From assembly GCF_000151315.2 (NCBI RefSeq), contig NW_011887293.1:493217-557216 (forward strand): DNA of 64,000 bases, read 5' to 3'. Every line of letters starts with the position of its first letter. Within the stretch, counting starts at the first letter, position 1. This document shows positions 34,836 to 45,138 of this stretch, piece by piece. Below the pieces are notes generated by a model, which was not told the DNA's origin, did not search any database, and saw only the letters and a list, made by a program, of their open reading frames with translations. The position numbers were made by a program, and so were the translations under genes. Origin of the DNA: Capsaspora owczarzaki ATCC 30864. Taxonomy: Eukaryota; Opisthokonta; Filasterea.

Positions 34836-36249
34836 ATGGATTACAAGTTGGTCAAGACATCCAAACTCAAGCTCAAAGGGTGCGAATCAGAACGAACGAA
34901 CGGGGCGTTTCGTACTTTTGGTGACCAACTTGTGCGACCAAAGCGATGATCTCACTTTGTGAGACGCGTGCATGTATGTACTGTTGTGAATTGCAGAATC
35001 GACCTGAGCAAGCCAAAGAAGAACAAGAGCGCCAGCTCGAGCGGGCGCGCAACGACGACCAGCGACGACGGCGCAGCTCCGTCCACGAGTGCCTCTGGCT
35101 CGGGTTCAGGCTCCGGTGCAAGGTCGTCCAACAAGGGATCGACGGACATTGGTCTCGAAGCGAGTAGTGCAGGCGCAGGGAGCACGACACGACATGGTAA
35201 CGCAGCACGAACGACAGCGAGGCAACCGCGACGACGACCGGTCTAAACTCACCATACATGGTGCTGTGGATGTCGTTCTGTTCACAAAAAAACCGTTGTT
35301 GTTGCTCGGTGTTGTAGGAAAATGGTGGGCCGTGCCCGTTGCGGAAAACTTGCGAGGCGATGTCTTGATTGAAGCGGGCGACAGTGGCAAGTACATCCTG
35401 GCTGCTGACAACGGCTCGCTGACTACTGGACCTCTCTATGATGACGAAGGTTGGTTGCTTTTGATTGGTTTCATTGGTGGATTCAATGTCGAGGCAGCTT
35501 TGCCCCATCTTTGGACGGTTGAAAACTGAGCTGATACGGTACAGATCCGGAAGCACCGTCCCCCGCAGAAATCTTCACTGTGGTCCAGCCGGAGCCAAAC
35601 ACTGTCGCATTCCGAAGCCCGTACGAGCGCTTCTTGACGGCAACGACGGAAGGGCAGGCTGTTGCTCAGACCAAGGCTGTTGGGCCTCGCGAAATCTGGC
35701 AGCTCGTCTCACTGGACGACGAGGAGTGCTGCTTTGGCATCCAAAGCCTCCATACCAACAAGTTTCTTTCTGCGACGCCGAGCGGAGCCATTTTTGCCAA
35801 CAGTGAGGAACTCGGTCCTTCCGAGCGATTCTTCTTGCGGTCCAACCGGCCGCGACGAGAAACTCGGCTTGACACTGCGGCAGTCCTACGAGCTGATCAA
35901 GAACGAAGTGTCTTCAATTCGATCACTGCAGACGACACTGATGGGCTCGTTAACTTGGCAAACAGCATTTCGTAAGTGGGAGACAGAGGAGGGGCGCGTT
36001 AATATTCAAATTGGTTTTGCACTTTGCAACCTGATTTTGGTGGTGGGTTTTTTTCCTATTGTGTGTCGGCCACCATGATTGCTTGTTGCTAGACGGAAGT
36101 ATCAGGCAGTCAGCAACCAAACGGCCGCCAAACACAAACTCGACGCGGATCAAGTTCGGGTGCTCAAAAAGGCGCGACTCGACGGCACAGTGCATGAGGC
36201 ACTCCTCGATCGACGAGCTCAACTCAAAGGCGACAAGTATTGCAAATGA
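34836..36249 (+). CDS. FRG1: FRG1 family actin/RNA-binding beta-trefoil protein
   Basis: Exons 34836-34879, 34997-35196, 35318-35449, 35545-35971 and 36093-36249 give 319 residues (human FRG1 258). The first residues [15 protein letters not shown] match FRG1. A Lys-, Ser- and Gly-rich linker follows, then the fascin-like trefoil ([39 protein letters not shown]). The C terminus ([19 protein letters not shown], then QLKGDKYCK) is almost identical in pattern to human FRG1. The family is nucleolar/Cajal-body and linked to splicing and actin bundling. The linker is longer than in human. All four introns keep phase with GT-AG borders. Confidence 0.94.
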
Positions 36250-36562
36250 GTACTCGAGCCCGTGTGTCTGCTTTGAACGCGTGGCATCTTGTGAATTTGT
36301 CGCGCTCTGCTCAGACTGCCATTTTCAAACAGCAGATTATGTTCTCGCAAGAGTAGTAGAAGTACATTTTCATTGATACAGTACTAGTACGAGCCAGATG
36401 GGTGCAGCTCCAAAACAGCCTGAATTAAACATGCAACGCAACATACACTCAAACATCAAACACCTAGAGCAGCTCACGGAACAAAGGTCTGGTTAAACGC
36501 GCCCTGCTTGAAAGAAGTCAGACGCACCCGGATAATCGGGCAGGTGCTGTGGCGATGGATCA
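36250..36562. terminator. Shared 3' intergenic region of FRG1 and the LRR gene
   Basis: A 313-bp gap between the two convergent stop codons with no coding signal that I can support. Both 3' UTRs are expected here. Confidence 0.3.
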
Positions 36563-39500
36563 TCACTTGAGCACACGCAACACAGACGCATGAATTGTGA
36601 ACACAGGCGCTGACTCTAGCCTCTAGAGGTGAAACAAGTCAAGTCAGAAAGAAAATATAGTCACAAACACCCGCAAGACAAAGTGCAACTCACGAGAACT
36701 CGCAATTCGCGGGAAGTCTTTTGGAAAACAGCTGCACAACGCTTGGCGAGATCTGGTTTTGTGATAGACTGGTGCAAGCATAAACACGTGCAAAATGTAA
36801 TGTCAACGAATGTCCCGTGCTCGTTAGCTCAAACCGCGGCATGTAGAGCCGCGCACCCATCGGCCCTGCACCGCAACGAAACGTACGAGAGTTTGGACAG
36901 TTCTGCCTTGTTCCAAAGCGCAAATCCAATTGCCTGTGCTCCAGCGTCTCCAATTTGATTGTCGTGCATTCTGTGCCAGACAAACATCAGTATCAACCCA
37001 GATGTGAGCGAAGCTGGAGATGCAACCAATAGCCAATCGTGCGGCTACAATACCTGAGTGCAGTCAGTACAGCCGATCCCTGTATGCCTTCAGCGATGGC
37101 ACGAGCTCCACTGTCACCAATCTGGTTGCTGCTCAAGCTGTATCAAGTCGTTCAAATGAGAGCCGTAGGATCAGCATGCCCCCTGTGACACCACCAACAT
37201 ACTAGAGCATAGCCAGCCCCGCTTTGTTCCGAAGCGCAGATCCGATCGCCTGAGCTCCCGCGTCGCCAATTTGGTTGTTGAACATACTAACACAGGCAGA
37301 AATCAGCAGCAAGTCACTCTTGAGCCAACCTGGACATGTAACCGACATTCAAACGTGCGACTAGCATACTCGAGCACAGCCAGCGCAGTCGACGTCTTCA
37401 GTCCCTCAGCGATGGCACGGGCTCCAGAGTCACCAATCTTGTTACTGTTCAGGCTGTAGCCAAGTGATCGAATTAGAGCCGAACACCAAACAGACACTCT
37501 ACACACCAGAACGTACCCGAGCACGGACAGGTTCGGCTTGTTCCTAAGCGCAGATCCGATTGCCTTCGCTCCTGTATCACCAAATTGATTGGTGTGCATC
37601 CTAACTCAGGCAAACATCACAATCAAACCACTCTTTAGCGGAGGTGGACATGCGACCAAGGAGAAACGTGCGACCGCTGTACCTGAGCTCAGTCAGCGCT
37701 GTCGACGTTTGCAGGCCTTCAGCGACAGCACTAGCTCCGGCATCACCAATATTGTTCTCTTCCAAGCTGTATGAAAGTGCCAAAATAAGCGCCGCGTTCC
37801 CACACAGGGCACTGTACACCAGCAGAACGTACTAGAGCATTGACAGATTCGCTTTGTTCCGAAGTGCCAATCCGATCGCCTGTGCTCCCGCGTCGCCAAT
37901 TTGATTGGTTTGCATCCTGTGATGACAAATACCAGTCGCAACCCATTTTTAGCAAACCTGAAAATGCAACAGAATGTCAACGGTGCGCCTACAATACCTC
38001 AAGTCAGTCAACTCAGCTGACGTCTGCAGGCCCTCAGCGATTGCACGAGCTCCGGCATCACCAATCTTGTTCTCATCCAAGCTGTATCGAGTGGCTCAAA
38101 GTAAGCGCCGCATTCCCACACAGTACTGTGCATCGCCAGAACGTACTAGAGCACGGACAGATCTGGCTTGTTCCGAAGCGCAGAGCCGATCGCCTGTGCG
38201 CCCGTATCACCGATTTGGTTGGTATCCATCCTAAGTCACGCAAATATCAAACCGCACCAAGCCACTCTTTAGCAAAGCTGGAAATGAGAGCCAAGTCAAA
38301 CGTGCAACCACCGTACCTGAGGTCAATCAACTCAATCGACGTCTGCAGCCCTTCGGCGATGGAACGAGCTCCAGCGTCACCAATCTTGTTACTGCTCAAA
38401 CTACATCAACGCGCTCAAGTGAGAGCCATGTGACCAATAGCCCCCTGCGATGCCGCCAGAACGTACTAGAGCATGGACAGGTTGGCCTTATTCTGAAGCG
38501 CAGATCCGATCGCCTGGGCTCCTGCGTCACCAATTTGATTGGCATGCATCCTAACTCAGACAAGCATCCATTGTAAGCCATTCTTGAGCAAAACTGGACG
38601 TGTAATCAAAGTACAGACGCGCGACTACAATACCCGAGCTTAGCCAGCGCAGTGGAAGTCCTCAGTCCCTCGGCGATGGCACGAGCTCCGGCATCACCAA
38701 TCTTGTTCTCGTGCAAACTGCATCAAGTAGGTCAAAATAAGAGCCGCGCTCCCTCAGGACACTGTCTACCACTGGAACGTACTCAAGCATTGACAGGTTT
38801 GCCTTGTTCCCGAGCGCAGCTCCGATCGCCTGAGCTCCAGCGTCGCCGATTTGATTCGAACTCATCCTAAGACAGACAAATATCAGAAGCAAGCCGTTTT
38901 TGAGCAAAGCTGGTGATGGTATCAAAGTCAAATGCGCGACCGTACTACCTCAGCTCGGTCAACGCAGTCGAGGTCTGCAGGCCCTCAGCAATGGCACGAG
39001 CTCCGGCATCGCCAATCTTGTTCTCGTCCAAGCTGTACCAAATCGGTCATGTTAGAGCCGCGTGACCGACAGTCCCTGAAGAGACCAGCACTAGACCATA
39101 CTTGAGAATACTCAGGTTTGCCTTGTTCCGAAGCGCAACTCCGATCGCCTGCGCGCCTGCGTCGCCGATTTGATTCGTATCCATCCTAAGACAAGCAAAT
39201 ATCAGAACCAAGTCATTCGTCACCAAACCTAGGGATGTACGGTTGTAATACCTGAAGTCAGCCAGTTCGGGCGACGCCTGCAGGCCCTCAGCGATAGCAC
39301 GCGCTCCGGCATCACCAATCATGTTGCTGGTCATACTACATCAAATCGCTCGAGTCAGATTCTTGTGATCAACCACCCCAGGACAGCACCAGAACGTACT
39401 AGAGATTACACAGGTTCGATTTGGTCCGCAGCGCCAATCCGATCGCTCGAGCTCCGGCGTCGCCAATCTCGTTGTCCTCCAAACTGATTTGACACAACTC

Positions 39501-39771
39501 GGGTGAATTATCGTCTTGAACGACACGCGTCCTCGCTATTGTGCCTTACTCAAGCAGCTGCAACTTGCTGTTCTCCTTGAGACCCTTGGCAATCACCAAC
39601 GCGTCCTCGTCGGTGATTTTGGAGCTCTGGAGGCTGTGGTGAACAAGTCAGAGACTTGGTAGCCATGACCAATGACCACGTCTCAGATTTGAACGATACT
39701 TACTGGACCACATTGCCAGCCTTGGCGATTTCAAACAAAACTCGCTGCCGTGGCGTACGTGCAGATGCCAT
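36563..39771 (-). CDS. RI-like leucine-rich-repeat protein made of one-repeat exons
   Basis: Twenty-one exons give 570 residues. Exon 1 (39771-39704) encodes a short leader (MASARTPRQRVLFEIAKAG). Exons 2-19 are each exactly 84 nt, all with phase-2 borders, and each encodes one 28-residue LRR; the first is 39633-39550 and the last 36970-36887. Exon 20 (36768-36694) is a shortened repeat and exon 21 (36620-36563) a short tail. Repeats alternate: type A ends NKIGDAGARAIAEGLQTS, type B reads NQIGDAGAQAIGxALRNKANL. This is the LxxNxIGDAGA pattern of ribonuclease-inhibitor and NLRC3-type LRRs, a protein-binding horseshoe. No NACHT, kinase, signal peptide or membrane segment was seen. Function unknown. 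The last two exons are less certain. Confidence 0.85.
36887..39633 (-). repeat. Tandem array of 84-nt LRR exons and short introns, about 316-bp two-exon period
   Basis: From exon 6 on, type-A exons start at 39032, 38717, 38400, 38081, 37766, 37453 and 37137, so the unit repeats every 313-319 bp. Within a unit the A-to-B intron is 81-86 nt and the B-to-A intron is 63-66 nt. Intron sequences also resemble each other between units. This shows that the unit duplicated as a two-exon genomic block rather than as single repeats. The first two A-to-B introns (66 nt) differ from the rest, marking an older or separate part. Confidence 0.85.
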
Positions 39772-40564
39772 CTGCTACGACAATCAGGGCAGTCAGCAAG
39801 GTCTCACCGATGCGAATAATGCCAAGCCACTCCCTCTCCCTCCTCTCCTCTCCTCTCCTCTCCGTCAGTCCAGGACGGCGCAGCCCACTCTTGTATTGCC
39901 TTGTTACGCATCGTTCATCGTTCGTCGCCCGTGTCTGGAGACTCCACGACAGAGACGGCGTTCTCCTCGTTCATGAGGCGGGTCTTCCCGGTTCTGAGCC
40001 AGCGTGTGATGAGCCACTCTCGCCAACACCACAACCATCGCCAACGTCTACACAAGCGGGATCCATCTGGAGCGAGCTGGATCAGGCGTGTCTAGTGGCA
40101 AAGTTGGTGCCTGAGCCTCGTGCGATTGCGTGGACCACGATAAGCGACGAACAAAATTGGGGAATCAATGCAGGTGGTTGTTTCCAAAGATAACTCGTGT
40201 TTCATTCCATTCACCATGCGTTGGATTGCGCACCAAGTGGCAGACTGTGTGTGATGAGCCTGTGATGTGTGATGTGTGTTGTGTGATGTGTGATGTGTGA
40301 TGTGTGTGATGTGTGTGCATCAAAACAGAACAAGCGACCAACAGCAACACCAACCTGAACAAACAAACCAAAGAGAGAGACTGAGTTGAACAAATTAGGT
40401 TCAATGTTTGCCCAATGGCTCAGAATTGACCAACATGGCTCAATCTCGGATAACCTTTGCTCTAGATTCTGAACAGCCTTCACAACACGACCGACCTGCC
40501 TTATTTCCATTCAATGCTCAACTATGGAAAGCGATGCATTCATTCACTCTTCAAACAACAGAGA
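39772..40564. other. Intergenic region with CTCCT and GTGTGAT simple repeats
   Basis: It separates the divergent starts of the LRR gene and the dynein light chain gene. It contains a CTCCT-rich tract (39826-39862) and an imperfect TGTGATG array (40245-40320). Open frames such as 39973-40095 show no recognisable domain and weak coding character. Promoters of both genes presumably lie here. Confidence 0.4.
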
Positions 40565-41413
40565 ATGGCTGGCGCGACCGAGGTCCAACAAACGCTGCAA
40601 CGCATCGCTGCTCGCAAGGGCGTGCTTGGCGTCATTATTACAACATTCGAAGGTGCAGAAGTGGTGGCAAGCGCGGTTTTGAGGATTGCTGCTGTGTGTC
40701 GGGGTAGAAACGATGTTGCATTTTTGTATGGGATGTTGCATTGACCATGGCAAGATGGAACGGGGATCTTGCTGCCAATCAGGCGCTCCAATCATGAGCA
40801 CGTTCGACGACGAACGCACTGCGCTCTATGCCTCCAAGGTCGCACCACTGGTGCAGACGTCGCGTGCAGCGCTCCAAGACCTCGATGCTCAGGCAAGTCA
40901 GCGAGACCGATGCTGCTGCTGCGACCTTGTCACCCAACCCTCCGTCAGGGTGGATCGAAGAGATTGGCGGTGGTGCCGATCGCTTGTCCGTGTCAATGAG
41001 TTGGATGAGGCTGAGGCGGAAAGAGAGAGAGCGCAAGATGCCAAAGCGAGAATGCTTCACTTTTGAATCCAACCTCATACACTCACTCCGCACTTGCAAT
41101 CTGATGTTGCCTATGCTGATAATGATGATGATTGTCATTTGCTTGTGGTCCTATTGGAACGGACCTGCTGTCGGAATTTGTCTTTGCAACAGAATGATTT
41201 GACGTTTCTGCGATTGTGGTCCAAAAAGCACGAGATTATCATCGCCCCAGGTTTGTATTTGCACTCGCTGAGCACTGAACGAGCGACAATGATACGTGCG
41301 TTCTCTTTATCTGATCTGGCGGGTTGGCTCATGCGCTTGGGTAACATGCAGATCGCGACTTTTTGCTCGTCACCGTTCAAGATCCGTCATCCAACACTGC
41401 TGGCAACGCTTAA
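40565..41413 (+). CDS. DYNLRB: Dynein light chain roadblock/LC7
   Basis: Exons 40565-40652, 40783-40892, 41193-41250 and 41352-41413 give 105 residues (human DYNLRB1 96). It matches the family along its length: EVQQTLQRIAARKGVLGVIITT, GAPIMSTFDDERTALYAS, DLDAQNDLTFLRLWSKKHEI, IIAPDRDFLLVTVQDP. Roadblock dimers attach to the dynein intermediate chain and help cargo transport. Phase forces the intron after 40892 to begin with GC (GCAAGT), so it is a GC-AG intron. An in-frame upstream extension to 40514 is read-through of 5' UTR; the ATG at 40565 matches family length. Confidence 0.95.
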
Positions 41414-41536
41414 ACGAGTGTGAATCTTCAGTAGTGTTGTGTCCAAGCACATGTGGGGGAAGAGAGAGAGAAAAAATATATTGTTGTGACATGAATCACG
41501 AAAAAGCAAACATCTGAACAGACTTTTGACCGTTCT

Positions 41537-44500
41537 TTACGCCTGGGCTTGCTTGTACTTGATGAAACGTGACAAGTTGAGCTGAACATCAGACAGACGA
41601 CCAACGGCATCGGAAGGCAGGCTTCGGCGCTCGGCACGGATCTGCACAACACGACAAACACCAGAGCAAAGTGAGGGTCACTTCGGAAACGCCTACAATA
41701 CAAATAGCTGGTGCTCATACTCGTTGCTTAAACACCGGGGCAATTTGCTGCAAAGTGGCAACAAGGTTTGCATGAGAGATGGCTTGGTTGACTTCCGGCT
41801 CGGCGAAGGCGTCGAAAATCACATCCAACGCTTCGGCCACAACCACTAAACTTGCGTCTTCCGTCACAACTGCTAACAGACCCAGCGCAATATCCTAAAC
41901 AAGTGGACAGAAGCTCCCGTCAGAACACAAGGACAGCCAAGCAGCCCGACAGGACCGCCAAACCCAACAATTCTTATACTCACGCCAAGCATCGCGGCCT
42001 GCTCGAATAACTGGGCCAGCACACCCACAATACCAACGACGTTAATTCGCACCGCTTCGTTTTCGCTGGCACGTCCGAATGTGTAGAGCTCGTGGATTTG
42101 AGCGGGAGTCGTCTCCTGCGCAACAACGAGGAAACAGTTGAGTCATCAAGCCCTGGGACGCCAACGAGATAGCTGTAGCTTATCAACTTACCAATGGAGC
42201 AGTAGGACAGCTTTGCTTTACTCGACGAACAACAGCCCAAAGTGCTGCCGTAATGGAGTCGTGGAGCTCTTCCAGTCCGTAGCCAGTCTTGGATGCAATA
42301 TTTGCCCGCTCAACCAGCAGCTGCTGCCACAAAGTGCCAATGGTGGGAATGCCAAGACTCTGAGTAGTGTACTCGATGCTGGAGAAGGAGATCAAATTGC
42401 TCAGGAAAGACAAGGCGCGGGATTGCACTGTCGCCAGTCGGTCCATCAGAGTGCGACCGATGCGATGCGACCACATTAGCTGAAACAGCGAGGCAGGCAC
42501 AGTGGAGGCGAGAGTAACAATCTGCGAGACAAACCAGCCAAAGGTGAGCGGAGAGGTTGCAAAGATTAGTCAGTCAAGCGGTCTTCCCAAAAAAAAAAAA
42601 ACGCGAAAAAAAATCACAAGGCATCTCGATCAATCCAGAAACCATACTCGTTGAGGGATGCCATGCGAATATAGCGCGGCAAGCAACGCCTCGGGCAACT
42701 GCTGTTGTTGCTCTCCGGCGCTTGCTTGTTCGATTTGCTCGGCCGTCAGCTCAACTTCTTCATCGACATCGCCTGGGGCGTCTTCAGCGACATCCTCCCA
42801 GGTACCATCCTCCGAGCCATCGACGGAGCAAAGGTTGGTGAGCACCTCCAGGGCCATCTGGACCGAGCTGAGCGACGCTTCAACAGCAACTGTAGGCGAT
42901 TGTGCGTTGGCAAAACGGTGCGGGGTGTTGGCAGCCGCTTCAATCTACGGTGCACGATGAATGGCAAACACACACTCAGTCAGCACCGAAGGGGGGAACA
43001 CACGGGTCACAAAACAAACAAGACTCGACACGACACAATTGCCTCACCGAGCTCAGTTGAGACACAAGACCAGTGACAGCAGCAATAACATCCTTGGACA
43101 AGGCGTACTGAAGCGCATGAAGCACATGGGCTTGAATTGCTGCGTACTGCTCGGCAGGCCAGGCAGTGTGGACGTTTTGCAGGGCGCCAGCGACAACCAC
43201 CATAAATTGGGACTGAACACCAGTCAAGACTTGAGCATTCGCGTCAGCAGACGTCAACAATACGGTGAGTGTATCGTCAAGAGTGCGAGTAAGCGAGGCG
43301 TTGTAACTGAAAGCAGTGAGCGCGGTCGCGCTGTCGTCCGTCACCGTTTGCACGCATTGAGCTGCCACCAGCGCAAGGGTCATTGGAACTGTTTGGAACG
43401 TCCCCACCAGCTGTACGAGCAAAGTGATGAGTTGAGATTCATGGAACAGCGCAACGGCGGCTTCAGAATTTTCGCTGCCAAGGCAAAAATGAATGGGTCA
43501 ACAATGGTGAGTCTCACCAATAGGCGGGAAACGTCAAAGGGTTGGGCTGCTGTACGTACCACATCTGCAGAAGAATGTTGATGAGGTGTTCGAGATGCTC
43601 TGCCACCTGCTCTGCAATCATTTGCGTTTCCCGCGCTTGCTCGGCCTGGTCTTCAGAGGGAGCAGCACTTGCCACCAGCGCAGCTGTTTGCGCGTTGGAG
43701 ACCATGAGTTGACTCGCCTGTATGTGTGCGATCGCAGTCGTAATCGCAGCATGAGCCATCGAAAACAGCGCGGCACCCAATCATTGCATCGCGCAAACTT
43801 ACAGCGGCTATAGCTTCCATCACGAGCGGGACAAGGCCCATGCCCACAAGAGTTTGGCAACCATCGGGCCCACTCACCAGGCAGATATTGCTATGCATCC
43901 AGACAAGCCGATTGGGAAGGGGGGGGACAAGTTGCAGATCAGTTGGACCAACACGATGGACTAACACAAAACAGGCAATCGCTTACCGGACAGCACCAGC
44001 TGCTTCAAGACGAACGGCAAGCTCGGGGTCATGGAAGCACGCCAGAATGGCAGGAACGCCGTTGAGACGAACAATTGCTGGGAGCGCTTCAGCGGCGTCG
44101 AGCACCAGATGGGCAACTCCGCCGCATGCATACTCACTAACAAACAGCAAACCAGGAGTCAGTGGAAGCAACATCCAGAAGCAACTCCAGCAGCAGAGCA
44201 GCAGCACGTGTCACAGGGAAACACCTCCCGAGAATCCGTACCGCTCGCTGGGCTCTGAGCTCGTAAGCAGGGCAAGCAAGTCGGTGATGCCCTTTGGCGT
44301 CCCCCGCGCAGTTCCGTCGCGGGCGCCCGCCGATTCGAGGTCGCTCAGTGCGGCCTGCGCTCCCGATGCATGCATGGCGGCGGAGATGGCTGCGGCGGCC
44401 GACGAGCCAGCGTTGGACACGATTGGCGCGCCGAACGCGTCCACATGGCTGTCGTCAAACAAGCCCTCCTGGTCCGTGGGCACCGATACGCGGCCTGCAA

Positions 44501-44756
44501 TGGCGCCGGGCACGCTGAGAATGCTGGATCCGAGCGCACTGCTGCTGCTGCTGCTGCTCGCGGCGGCGGCGGCGGCGTCGCCTGCAGTCCCGTCCAGCAA
44601 GAGTGCGGGATTCTCGTCCACATGTGAGGAGTGCGTCTCCAGCTGCTGCTGCTCATCGCTCTCGGACTGCGCCTGGGCCGACTCGATCGTAATGAGGCCT
44701 GCTGGGGTTTGTGCCATGTTGCGAGCCTTGGTTCGTTGGACGGGGAGCTTTCCCAT
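41537..44756 (-). CDS. HEATR3: HEATR3/SYO1-like ribosomal protein import chaperone
   Basis: Exons 44756-44242, 44136-43987, 43890-43803, 43717-43560, 43474-43048, 42944-42648, 42521-42192, 42115-41984, 41894-41721 and 41641-41537 give 791 residues (human HEATR3 680). The first residues MGKLPVQRTKAR fit the family start. An Ala/Ser-rich linker precedes armadillo/HEAT repeats. Aligning blocks: SSEPSEREYACGGVAHLV, AVRLEAAGAVRNI, CENSEAAVALFHE, CVQTVTDDSA, ALEVLTNLCS plus acidic EDGTWEDV, VRINVVGIVGVL, DASLVVVAEALDVIFDAFA, SRFIKYKQ. HEATR3/Syo1 escorts Rpl5 and Rpl11 to the nucleus for 5S RNP assembly. For exon 1 I used the GTACGG donor because it restores the conserved EREYACGG join. Confidence 0.9.
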
Positions 44757-45138
44757 TTGGACAACCGATTTGGGAAGACAAGTCAAAGAAAGTAGTCTTG
44801 AAAGGAAAGAGTGAAGAGATCAAGATGATCAAAGGGGGAGAAAGCTGCTCAGACAAACCGCAAAATGTGAGAGAACACTCAAAGCATCAAAGAATGTCGA
44901 TACGGTCAGATTTTGCTCAAGTTCAGGGGAATGGGGAAGAGGCGAACAGAGTCGTGAGTGAGCAAGAAAGCTGGGATTGACAAAACTTGCATCAATACTG
45001 TACTTTGGATTTGTTACATAGCCTTTACACCACAAGCATACACACAAATAGCGGGGGCGATAGTAGGACATGGAAAGGTATCCGACAACACACAGGCACT
45101 CGCTACGCGCTACATGCACCATCGAAACGACAGGCTCC
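44757..45138. other. Intergenic region between HEATR3 and the surface-protein gene
   Basis: About 380 bp between the HEATR3 start and the stop of the next minus-strand gene. I see no coding signal. It should hold the HEATR3 promoter and the 3' end of the surface-protein mRNA. Confidence 0.4.

Noticed and set aside
39973-40095. 40-codon basic open frame between the LRR and dynein light chain genes
   Set aside because: Short, no conserved motif, no splice-compatible partner exon.
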